Assembly: GCA_033002965.1 (NCBI GenBank)
Contig: JAURVB010013554.1
Location: 1-64,000, forward strand
Length of the DNA stretch: 64,000 nt
Reading direction: 5' to 3'
DNA from: Piper betle
Taxonomy: Eukaryota; Streptophyta; Magnoliopsida; Piperales; Piperaceae
In this document: piece after piece, positions 23,709-33,751 of the stretch
How positions within the stretch are numbered: position 1 is the stretch's first letter
How the letters are laid out: every line of letters begins with the position of its first letter
Made by a program: the position numbers and the translations under genes
The notes under the pieces: generated by a model
Database searches by the model: none
Told to the model about the DNA's origin: nothing
What the model saw: the letters and a program-made list of their open reading frames with translations, nothing else

Positions 23709-25955
23709 TGTTCACGCACAGGATTGCCACCCCCGCGATTTAGTTTTTGCTTCGGGTTGAACGAGTGGATTCAGTGGGACCAAAGGCGCCCTTGTCGCAC
23801 AAAGAAACCGTAGAGCTAAATAAAATGCCGCAAGTGAGGAAAGGCAGAAAAATTTTATGTGGTTCCTTAAGTTTCAACTCGAACCCTAAGTCAGTCTATG
23901 GTGAAATTGGTACTCACAATCCACTATTTCTTTTTAATTTATACTTTAAACAAAATAGTGAATTTTGCTACCTTTAATTTGATTTGTCTTTGTAACTTCA
24001 ACTACAATACCCTAGTTCATCCCCTTCTTGTCTTCAAATCTTTGAAATGCGTCCAAACCGTTCAAAAATGGTGAGGTAGTAAGTTTTGTCTCGATCTAAG
24101 GTCTAGAAGGCCTTCAAATTATTATCGGAGTGATAATGGACTGAACGGGACCACTTCGAATTAGTTCAAACCAGGAAAATACTTGACCAGACTAGGTGGT
24201 GTACACGTGTGCTAGAGATTTCTAGGTGCGCCAGGTTGCAGGTGGTGCATAGTGTGCCTGCTCCAATCCGGGTCATGGGCAGTTATATGGGCAACGTTGT
24301 GGACGGGTCCTTGGGGATCAGTTCGTCGGGTAGCTTCTCAGGTCGTAGACATGAATGAACTTGCAGACACGATCAACACCAAAGGGGCCCAACCGACCCA
24401 ACTACTAGGATGGTGCAATGCATACTTTGAGGGCTCCCGACAATGGCTTTTCTGGTGACGGTGGCAAGGGTCAATCAGCCAAATCCATAGATCTCCGACT
24501 AGTGAGACACTTGGAGGTGGTCCGATAGTCTGTGGTGGTGCCAGGTGAGCGGTAGTGATGGTGGAAAGTTCTAGTAGAACTGGTTTTTGGTCGAGCTCTG
24601 TCGCCATTTTTCGGTGAAGGTGGCAGCTTAATGCAGTTGTACTCGATTTGGGTTTGTACCGGGAGACAAGGGCGATTGATTGGATGTGGTAGATTGACCT
24701 GCAGTGGCTCCAGTAGGCTGGAAAGATGACTGCATGCTACTGTTGCACTTTTCCGGTGAGTGTCTTCTAGGGCATTTTCCGGCAAGGGAGAGCTACGCCA
24801 GCGGTGGCTCTCGACTTGGATTTGTTAGCGATGTTAAGGAGAGTTTGGTGGAAGTGTCAGCCTGCCAAGTGGCATCCTGGACCAACCCTATGAGGGCCCA
24901 AAGGTGGCTACAAGATGCTGTTTTCTACTACCATGCTGCTCCACTGCTCTGGTGACCTGCTTCTTAAAGCTTTTCTTGCAACGATGAGCTCTCTGGTGGT
25001 GTCTCGTGGATGGGTTTTGTTCTCGGCTATTAGGGGAACTCAGTGGAGGTTGTGGTGGGCCAGTGATGGCTTGGATCGACTAGACGGAGGGCGGAAAGAT
25101 GACTGCTTGATGGATGGCGCTTCATAACTCCAGCCAAAAACTTTTCGAAGCTTTTCCGGCAACAGCAAGCTTCTTCGGTGGTATCTCTTTCCTGGGATTT
25201 GCTTTTGGATGTGAGGGGAACTCAGTGGAGGTAGTGTTTTGGTCGCCGGAGGCATTTGTTGGCTGGACGATGGTCTGCAACTCTGCTGTTCACTGGAGTC
25301 ACCACTTGCGGCAGGGACTTCTCTCGGGTTTATTCGGCGAGGGCGGGCATCTCTGAGAACGGCTATCAACTAGATCTTGTCAAGGGCACTCCTACCTCTA
25401 ATTTGGTGGTCTTGGGGGTCATCGGAGATGGATCTCCGGAGAGGAGGCTCCTCCCCTTTCTACCTTCTCTTCTTCCTCCCTACATCTTCTTCTTCCTTTC
25501 TTCTTCTCTTAGTAGCAACGTCGAGCCCCCCTACTTCAGATTCCTCCGGCAAAGCTCTTGGCTGGGTGGTGTTAGGTAGCACTATAAGGTTGGCAACAAT
25601 GGGTTGGTGGGTTGCCGGAGATGGATCTCTGGCAAGGGGCTCCTCCCCTTCCTTCTTCCTTTCCTGTTTCTTTCTTTTGCACTTCTTCTCTCTCTTTTTT
25701 CTTTCAACATACGAGTCCCCCCTTCAAGCATTTGAGACTTGGGTATTTATAGAAGCCAAGCCTCCCTTCTTCCCCCTTGGATGGTTCTGCAATTGATGGC
25801 CTGAAATCTTCACCCGCCTCCTCTTCTCTGGTCCTTATCCTCTTTCTTTGATTTTGGAACCACAACAGATTGTTTCTCAGTTATGGATAATTGTGGAGGC
25901 TTAGGTTCGACCAGGGGTTTGATCACTTGGTTCGATTACATAGTTTGGACGAATA
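23709..25955 (-). repeat. 5' LTR of element R
   Basis: This LTR is in promoter position for the minus-strand transcript. A TATA-like sequence (TATAAATAC on the minus strand, 25743-25751) lies about 205 bases from the LTR start and is conserved in the other LTR (TATAAATCC near 20448-20456). This gives a short U3 and a long transcribed R-U5 part rich in purines on the sense strand. The outer end has decayed (TATTCGTCC instead of TGTTCATCC). Confidence 0.85.
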
Positions 25956-25960
25956 TATAT

Positions 25961-26290
25961 ATAAATATAACTGAGGACTTTTAATATGGTGCTGCCAAGT
26001 GTAATCTAATTATTGTACAATATTATCATTCTTATTTTTTATTAATAAAAATATTATTTTTTATTATAATTAGAATTTGTTTCAAAAGTTTTAATATTTT
26101 TTTATTGTAATTAGGATTTGTTTTGCCATGTGTCATCTAATTATTTTACCAAAAATATTACCTTTTATTTCCTATTAGTAAAAATATTACTTTTGTCTTA
26201 TGATTAGGATTTGTTTTGAATTCTTTAAGATTTTTCTATGTAATTAGGATTTATTTAGATTTCTATTGTAATTCTTTTAGATGTGAGACA
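25961..26290. repeat. AT-rich repeat related to the array upstream of MPK6
   Basis: Two degenerate units of about 130 bp share TTATNATTAGGATTTGTTT and ACTTTTAATATGGTG-like segments. In reverse complement they resemble the units at 56830-57375 (CATATTAAAAGT, TAATCCTAATTAAACTAAA). There is no coding content. It may be an AT-rich MITE-like dispersed repeat. Confidence 0.45.
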
Positions 26291-26317
26291 AGTGTGTGTG
26301 TGTGTGTGTGTGTGTGA
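26291..26317. repeat. (GT)n microsatellite
   Basis: About 13 GT units between an AT-rich repeat and a copia gag remnant. Confidence 0.95.
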
Positions 26318-26351
26318 ATAATTTGAATAATTTTAATAAGATATGGGGATA

Positions 26352-26985
26352 ACTTGAATATGTGGAGATGACCTTTGACAAAGATATTAAATCTTTAATG
26401 TTCATGTGTTCTTTACCTATGAATTGGGATACGGACATTATATCTATTAGTAATGCATCAAAAGAAAAACTAAAGTTTGATAAAGTGCTAGGTAGAATCT
26501 TGAATCAGGAGATGATGAAGAGGAGCATAGTAGATATCACACTGTCCACCTCAAGCATGACTTTGTCAATGGACAAAGGCAAGCAAAGAAAGGAGCAAAG
26601 GTGAGAGTAGAGGTCCTAAGAATCGAGGGCACTCTAAATCCAAAGGTATATTCAAGGGTAAGCCTACTAGTTGGACTTGTAATAAATAAGGGCATGTAAA
26701 AAAGGATTGTCCCAAGCAAGTTAAGAACGTGGCTAACATTGTAGATAGACACGAGGAGAAACTTTGTTTATCAGTTCATGATGACTTAAATTAAACACAT
26801 GGTGTATTGACTTGGGTGCTTCATTTCATTGTACTTCTCACAAGAAATAGTTTTGTGATTTTATTAAAGGTGAGTTTGGACATGTAACAGTTGACACTGG
26901 TCAGAGGTGCAGGATTGAAGGTAGGGGAGTAATCCATTTAAAGATGCATGGTGAATGTAAACTTATTAGGTACATGGGATAATTT
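26352..26985 (+). pseudogene. Ty1/copia gag-protease remnant
   Basis: From 26362 the frame reads MEMTFDKDIKSLMFMCSLPM, then NASKEKLKFDKVLGRILNQE. This is the end of the copia capsid (LxSLPxSWD, LxFDxVxGxILxEE). At about 26675-26712 there is a CCHC zinc knuckle, TCNK-stop-GHVKKDCP, with a TAA inside. WCIDLGASFHCTSHKK (about 26800) is the protease active-site region; the family has DSGAS, here DLGAS. IEGRGVIHLKMHGECKL follows. Nothing recognisable continues after 26985, so the integrase and RT are gone. It is non-functional. Confidence 0.8.
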
Positions 26986-27553
26986 TTATCACAAGAAGAA
27001 ATAGAGAACGGTTTTTTTTTTAAAGAAGAAAGATATGAAGAATGAACAACAATATTATTATTTCAAATAAGATCTTGAATTTTACTATATAAATTATAAG
27101 AAGACAAGCTTGCTGCCTCTCTAACATGCCAAAAACCCTAGGGGTCCCTATTGATGGCACGTCAAATATACATATAAAAAAAGTAGTCATCCTCATTACT
27201 ATAATGCCATAGATATATACTGCTTAAATGTAGTGTATAGAAAAGAATTGTAAATTCAATATATTTTGTATATATAATAATCTTGGCACAACCTTCTCCA
27301 ATGTTGTGCCCCTTACGTCAAATAATTAAGGAAAGTAAATTTTATTTTCAAACCGAGAGATCCAATTAAAGAAATTGCTTTTATTTTCATTACAAATTAT
27401 ATTATAATAGTACTTAATCTATTGAGTGTACAAAGCATATATTACTTGTGGTATATAAATGATTGGACATTTAATTTGTTTTTGAGATTTTACACTTTTT
27501 TATGCCAACCAAAGTGCCCATCAAACGTTTTGATAAAAACTCTCGGGGCTTCG
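26986..27553. other. No feature seen
   Basis: This is AT-rich sequence with short poly-T and no readable frame, repeat or terminus. It ends at the CACTA-type terminus. Confidence 0.4.
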
Positions 27554-27905
27554 CACTCGTAGAAAAAAGCTATCAGCAACCGCAATTGCCTAAAGACCCA
27601 AAATCCAGTTGCTTAAGAGTTTTGCAACCAAAAGTTGCGATTCGACGATGAGGCCGTAGAAGACAGGGTTGCTAATGACTTCTGCAAATAGATTAACATT
27701 CAGTCATAAAATTTGAAACTAGACCAGACCGACACTTTACGGTTGCTAATATTGCAATTGGTAAAGAAGTCGCAAATGTGGACATTAAAAGTTTTGCTAC
27801 CGGTATTGAGGCCGCAAACCCGGTTGCAAATTTGGTTGCAAGATAGGATCCTGGTCACAAAGCCCGTCTAAATGTAGTTGCAAACGGTCTCCAATCCATT
27901 GCAAA
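27554..27905 (-). mobile_element. CACTA (En/Spm) transposon terminus with subterminal repeats
   Basis: CACTCGTAGAAAAAAG resembles the CACTACAAGAAAA terminal inverted repeat of plant CACTA elements. Over the next 350 bases, short motifs of the types TTGCAAC, GTTGCTA and TTGCAAAT recur in both orientations (for example AGCAACCGCAATTGC, CGGTTGCTAATATTGC, CGGTTGCAAATTTGG). These are the usual subterminal transposase-binding repeats. With the transposase remnant on the minus strand at 28130-30230, this would be the 3' end of the element. The opposite terminus was not found before 30768. Confidence 0.6.
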
Positions 27906-28129
27906 CCAAGAAAATAGAAAAGGAAATTTATTTTATTTTGTAATCCCCTATTAAATATAATAAATTAAGTAATAACAAAAAGAATTAAATATCACAATCA
28001 ATCATGATATCTTAAATTGATCCTAAATTGAATTAAAATTACTTATCAATTTCATCAATATATTAAACTTAATCAATACATGTCAAACACAACATCAACG
28101 AGATGGATCCCTAGGATGATATGGTCGGT

Positions 28130-30230
28130 TAGGTCTCAAAGTAGATGCTCGTTGGGACCATGACAAGCATCTTCAACCATAAGAAGCATCTTACGATGCA
28201 TGGTCTCATCTCGTCTAACAACCTCCCGCATCCACCAGCCTCTCATTTGACGATCTATGTCCCAACCTCCTCCCTCATCTCTGTCTCTCTCCTCAGCCTC
28301 TTGTCGCAATCTAATCATCTTTGTCTGTCTATCCTAATTGTGAGTCTCTAGCTCCTCAATCCGGTAGAGCAAACACTCATCAGTGTGAGACTAGCTGAGT
28401 AGACCAAAATTAGAAAAGACATCATTAGGTGGTGTAGAAGTAATGCCATGAGAATCATTTGGGCATTGTCGAGGAAGATAACGAACTACAGTGAGAGCAA
28501 AACTCAATCCATAATATCGACCACCCTTATTTGGTTCTCCCATTGCAAAGTGGTTGGCCTCAAGGTTGACGGCAAATAGCTGGGAAGAAAGGTCGATACT
28601 GTAAGTGGACTCAATGCGCTCCTGATACCTAGTTTGTAAGAGAATAAAAAATATATTTGACTAAATTCATTGACTCAATTAACACAATTTCACAAATAAC
28701 TAAACTTGCCCAATACATTCATAATCTTTACCCATGGACAAAAAGTTATTAATAAGAGAAAAGAACCAAATGTTATTGACAAGAAAAAACAAAAGCTTTA
28801 GTCTATTTCAAGTCTAAGTTACAAAATAGATTTATGTTCACATTGGACATTTTCTTTTCACATTTCATCAAACAAAATCATCACGTTCACATTCCATAGC
28901 ATTCACAATTCATTGACAACACTTTTCACAGTCTTCAAGCAGAAACTATTTGGTCTTCACATGACCAGTTCAATTAACCTAAGTTCAGTAAAGCAATGAT
29001 TATGATCGAATGTTGGCATGAACAAATTAATATAAAACAAGCCATCTACATCTAGAAAATTGAGGTATGTATAAAAACCTAGAAAATTGAGCTTGGAAGT
29101 TGAAGATTACACAATTCTTTCAAGAAAATATTATAAGAAAGGAACGTATGTTTATTACGTATGCAATAGAACTGAAAATTAACAGCCACTACCTTAGACT
29201 TCTTCTCTACATATGGACCTTTCCCTTTGTCTTTCTGACGTGTGTGGTCAAACAAAATTGGCAAAGATATGGGCCCTCCCATGTCTTTTTCCTACATTTA
29301 AGAAGAACACAAATAAACTATTTCCCCCGACATGACGCATTATCTCTCCCTCCTTCTGTGTCAGCTGATTCTTCTTATTTTTCTTGGACAATTCTTTGAA
29401 TTTATCGGTAGCTCAGTGATCACAAGTGAACATCTCCCAAATGACCAGCTGAATCCAATTAGGGCGACCTTCCTCTATACAATCTCTAAGGTCACATGTA
29501 TCCAAGAGACACCCAATACTCTATCCCTCACTGGTTTCATGATTACCCTTGTACAATTTTGGTGTTGCCTCGAAGAATGCAACTCTCGTTTGTGGTCCAT
29601 CCTTCAGCCTCTATGTATACCTGGATTGAATGAACATGTATAAAATTATTACTAAGCACACAGTCTTAATTTTTTGAAATCTATGAATTGCATGCTTATA
29701 TGATTTACCATCCACTCTTGACACCATAAATCTTTAACATCTAGAGGAATGTCCCTCCACCTCCGGTAAACTCTATTAAATTTGCCCTTCTGTCTTAGCA
29801 TACTTGGATCAATAAGTCTATATAGAAAAGAAAATGATTAGGGCATGAAAATAAAGATTTTTAATAAATCTGAGGTAAAGACAATGAAAACAAATGTTTA
29901 CCTCCCGTAACTAGATGAAATAGTTCTCTGGGTTGGATTTTGGTCCTCGGTGCATGCTATCTATTCGGTCGCCATGGTTGCCATAATGGCATCTCCACCA
30001 GCCTGAGCAATTGGATCGACATCATTACCTAATAAAGTTGTAGGTGTGTGGTCATCCAATGGCACATCGTCAGCCTCATCAACAAGTCCATAAAATTGGC
30101 TATTACTACTACTACTACTATCTTTGTCACGTGATTCAGATCCACATGAACCTGGCCCACGGCATGGTCAACAACCCCCAAACCATATCTACAAAGATTA
30201 GAAAGTACAAACTTATATAACAAACTTCGA
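28130..30230 (-). pseudogene. Decayed CACTA transposase-like gene (Transposase_24 type)
   Basis: The minus strand shows several exon-like blocks. About 30180-29930 is an acidic segment (YGLVDEADDVPLDDHTPTTL). Around 29880-29760 there is FNRVYRRWRDIPLDVKDLW. Around 29450-29280 there is GRPNWIQLVIWEMFTCDH, then ATDKFKELSKKNKKNQLTQK and RHVGGNSLF. This fits the plant En/Spm Transposase_24 pattern of a Trp-rich head, 'F..S..NK.NR..Q..G' and 'H.GG'. At 28640-28400 is a conserved-looking stretch (LEANHFAMGEPNKGGRYYGL), and at 28318-28136 a charged, coiled C terminus (RLRQEAEERDRDEGGGWD). In-frame stops (for example TGA after TCDH) show it is dead. This protein binds subterminal repeats in intact elements. 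Confidence 0.6.
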
Positions 30231-30768
30231 TGCTTGAATTGATCTAAAAGGAACAGTTGAGTTTGAAAGATATTGAAAATTAACTACATCTTCCAAGTCC
30301 AGGTTACTATATAGAATCCCGTATATAGCATACTTAATGGAATCGACTTTATTGGATAGCTAGTTAATGCCACTATAAGTTACGTGTTAACAATTAACAA
30401 AATTCATGTGCACATTTACGAAAGGCAATATGCATGTGAACATTTACATAAGGCAAACTGTCATTTTTCATATGATAGTATTTCATGTTGGATTTTGGAC
30501 ATATATATACATGCATATATAATTATATCATATGCTATTATTTAAGGTTAGACCTAAATTAAATTGATCTATTAAAGTTAACTTTAATTGGTTATTAATA
30601 TAAGTATGGATACACATGTTTAGATACCATTTTTTGTTATTTCTCATTTATGATGGATTAAATTAAAATTATGAAAAAATAAGGATAAAAAGGTTATGGT
30701 CCCCAAATTTGCAAGTAGTTTTTCATTCTAGCATCCCATCGTCCTAAAACTCTAGTCTTGAAGAACCG
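30231..30768. other. No feature seen
   Basis: AT-rich sequence between the CACTA remnant and the truncated Tekay element. No terminus, LTR or readable frame was identified. Confidence 0.4.
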
Positions 30769-31585
30769 ATGCTGAATTTGGAAGATCAAAATCTAAAGAA
30801 GTCAAGAATTGTTTTCATTTTCCAAGGGTCATGGAATGATCCATCCTCTTGTATTGTGTCGGTTAGTGAGGCAACTGAGTGGTTTGGTGTGGGTTGTAAA
30901 GTTTTTTCGACAACTCTAGAGGAGTCTGAGTCCAAACCCAAAGAGTTGTCCATGATTCCGGTGGTAGCAGAATTTCCGGACGTATTTCCAGGTGAACTAC
31001 CAGGGTTACCTCCTAAGCGGGCAGTGGAGTTTGTCATTGACCTAGCACCTGGAGTATCACCAATTTCTAAAGCACCATACCGCATGGCTCCAGTGGAACT
31101 TAAGGAGTTAAAGAGTCAATTAGAAGAGCTATTGCGGGCAGGCTTCATCCGACCAAGTACTTCACCCTGGGGAGCCCCTGTTCTTTTCGTAAAGAAGAAG
31201 GATGGCTCACTTCGATTGTGTATTGACTATCGCCAGCTAAATCAAGTGACAGTCAAGAATCGGTACCCCTTACCGAGGATTGATGATTTATTTGATCAGT
31301 TGAAAACAGCCGGAATATTTTCAAAAATAGACTTGCGGTCCGGATATCATCAACTGCAGGTGAAGGAATCTGACATACAGAAAACGGCTTTCCGAACTCG
31401 ATATGGACATTATGAGTTTCTGGTTATGCCTTTTGGTCTAACAAATGCACCAGCGGCCTTTATGTCACTTATGAACACGGTGTTCCACGAATACTTGGAT
31501 AAGTTTATTGTTGTGTTTGTGCGATGACATTCTGGTCTATTCAAATAATGAGGAGGACCATGGGAAACACTTGTCCATTGCTCTT
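30769..31585 (+). pseudogene. T1 reverse transcriptase (frameshift in the catalytic box)
   Basis: This copies element RNA into DNA in intact elements. The 252-codon frame carries [15 protein letters not shown] (linker after the protease), [47 protein letters not shown] and [14 protein letters not shown]. At FIVVFV the frame is lost through one extra base at about 31522, exactly before the catalytic aspartate pair, and TGA follows at 31525-31527. The remaining box and about 18 further codons are readable in another frame up to about 31585. There the thumb/connection region is missing: about 100 residues expected between the box and RNase H are absent. Confidence 0.9.
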
Positions 31586-32378
31586 CAAGTTCAAATGGAG
31601 TAACAAGTGTGCGGAGAGTTTCCAATCTTTGAAGAAGAGTTTAACTACTGCACCAGTTTTGACTATACCGAATGGCAATGAAGGATTCGTGGTCTTCAGT
31701 GATGCATCTCTAGTGGGGTTAGGATGTGTCCTTATGCAAGATGGTAAGGTGGTGGCTTACGCCTCTCACCAATTGAAGATTCACGAGCAAAATTATGCAA
31801 CCCATGACTTGGAACTGGCAGCAGTTGTGTTTGCTCTAAAAATTTGGAGACATTATTTGTACGGAGCTCAGTTCGAGGTTTTCACCGACCACCAAAGTTT
31901 GAAGTATATCTTCACCCAGAATGACCTTAACCTTCGACAGAGGTGGTGGATAGAATACTTGAAGGACTATGATTTCCAAATTTTATACCATCCGGGAAAA
32001 GCGAACGTTGTAGCCGACGCGTTAAGTTGGAAGGGCAAGGTGGACAAGGGTCAACAGCTAGCTAGACTTTGGGCTATGTCAGCTGAGGTGGTAGCTATTA
32101 ACCCAGTGGAACGAATGACAGGACTACTGGCGAACCTGGTTATCTCTAATGAGTTGGTGGACCGAGTTAAGCTAACACAAATGGAAGATGAAAAGCTGAA
32201 TGAAATGTTGGACAAAACTCCCAACATGGTAGTAGATTCCAACAGTGTAATCAGATTTAGAGGGAGGTTGTGTGTACCCAACAATGATGCATTAAAGCGA
32301 GATATCCTGGAGGAAGCTCATCGTTCAAGGTTCTCAATACACCCTGGTGTTACAAAGATGTACCAGGACTTAAAATGA
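31586..32378 (+). pseudogene. T1 RNase H and start of integrase (premature stop)
   Basis: This is open from about 31586 ([20 protein letters not shown]) to a TGA at 32376-32378. The RNase H motifs are intact: [49 protein letters not shown] and [10 protein letters not shown]. The linker to integrase follows, then the HH half of the zinc finger ([13 protein letters not shown]). The stop after MYQDLK sits where the family has Arg, consistent with a CGA to TGA change by deamination of methylated cytosine. The next frame continues directly in the same phase. Confidence 0.9.
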
Positions 32379-33572
32379 ACCTACTGGTGGAATGGGATGA
32401 AGAGGGATGTGGTGGATTTTGTTTCCAAGTGTCAGACGTGCCAATTGATCAAAGCCCAACATCAACTACCCGGTGGATTATTACAACCTTTAGAGATACC
32501 TACCTGGAAATGGGAGCGTGTCACATGTGATTTTATTACTAAACTCCCAAGGACTTTGAAGAGACATGACTCTATATGGGTGGTTGTGGACCGTTTGACT
32601 AAGGCAGCTCACTTTATCCCCACAAAATCAACTAGGACAGCGGAATACTTAGCAGAACTGTACATAAATAACATTGTCAGGCTGCATGGAATTCCAAAGG
32701 AGATAGTCTCTGACAGAGATCCCCTATTCACGTCACATTTTTGGGAAGTTTTCCAAAAAGCTATGGGGACCCAAATCAAGTTAAGTACAGCATATCACCC
32801 CCAAACTGATGGTCAGAGTGAGAGGACCAATCAAACCTTGGAGGATTTGTTGAGAGCTTGCATCCTCGACTGGGGAGGAGATTGGGAGAAACACTTAGCC
32901 TTGGCTGAATTCACCTATAATAACTCTTACCAAGCCAGTATAGGAATGGCACCGTTTGAAGCTTTATACGGTAGGCCTTGTCGATCTCCATCATGCTGGT
33001 TGGAGTCTACAGAGATGGTTATAGTCGGGCCAGAGATGGTGAGAGAAGCAGCTGAAAAGGTGCAACTCATCCAGCAAAGGCTTAAGGCAGCTCAGGATCG
33101 GCAGAAAAGTTATGCTGACACTCGAAGGAAGGACTTAGAATTCCAAGTTGGGGAGTTCGTCTACCTTAAGACCTCACCTAAGAAGGGAGTGATCAGATTT
33201 AGAACATCAGGGAAGTTGAAGCCAAGATTCATAGGACCATTTCCAATTCTGGATCGAATCGGAAGTTGTGCATATAGATTAGCATTACCACCAAGCCTTG
33301 ATGGTGTACACAATGTGTTTCATGTGTCAATGCTAAAGAAATATGTACGAGATGAGAATCACATTATCACAAATTTTGCAGATTTAGAGCTGCAATCGGA
33401 TTTAACCTACGAGGAAAAACCGATTCGCATCTTGGCAAGGGAAACAAAGACACTCCGTAACAAGGAGATCCCTTTGGTAAAGGTATTATGGAGAAATCAG
33501 GGATCAGAAGAAGCTACATGGGAGACTGAACAGGAAATGGCCAGAAAATATCCTAGCCTGTTTGTAGCATAA
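32379..33572 (+). pseudogene. T1 integrase and chromodomain-like C terminus
   Basis: This part is in the same phase as the preceding RNase H part, so only the stop at 32376 separates them. The CC half of the HHCC finger is CQTCQLIK. The DDE core is visible as VTCDFITKLP (first Asp), VSDRDPLFTSHFW (second Asp) and GQSERTNQTLEDLLRAC (Glu). The C-terminal part has the GPY/F-type module (KLKPRFIGPFPILDRIG) and HNVFHVSMLKKYV. The last 45 residues (RILARETKTLRNKEIPLVKV, then WRNQGSEEATWETEQEMARK) are the chromodomain-like tail of Tekay elements, thought to guide insertion to chromatin. The stop is at 33570-33572. It is a 391-codon open frame with no internal damage. Confidence 0.93.
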
Positions 33573-33668
33573 GTCCGTGTAATTGTTGTAACATGAACTT
33601 ATACCGGAGATGTACTTAGTCATGAACATCCTATTTATGCTATGATATTTCGGGGACGAAATAATTCT

Positions 33669-33680
33669 AAGTTGGGGAGA
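33669..33680 (+). other. Polypurine tract of T1
   Basis: AAGTTGGGGAGA lies immediately before the TGTGAAGACCC start of the 3' LTR. It follows the conserved TTTCGGGGACGAAATAATTC (33648-33667) common upstream of such LTRs. It primes plus-strand DNA synthesis. Confidence 0.8.
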
Positions 33681-33681
33681 T

Positions 33682-33720
33682 TGTGAAGACCCGGAAAAAA
33701 AATAAAATAATAATAAATAA

Positions 33721-33751
<31 letters not shown>

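Larger units (their letters stand above)
18423..25955 (-). mobile_element. Complete but decayed LTR retrotransposon R, Tat/Ogre-like, TSD tatat
   Basis: Two direct repeats of 2243 and 2247 bp (18423-20665; 23709-25955) flank a 3.04 kb interior. The perfect 5-bp repeat tatat lies at 18418-18422 and 25956-25960. On the minus strand the LTRs start TGTTCATCC and end CTCAAACA or GTGAACA. Just after the 5' LTR comes GGCAACTTCACTAAGGACC, resembling the GGCGACTCCACTGGGGA type of PBS (tRNA-Arg) known for Tat/Ogre elements. A polypurine tract (GGTAAGGGGGCTAA) precedes the 3' LTR. Only gag-like coding traces are present; no RT, RNase H or integrase is seen, so it is non-autonomous or deleted. The many differences between the LTRs indicate an old insertion. 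Confidence 0.85.
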
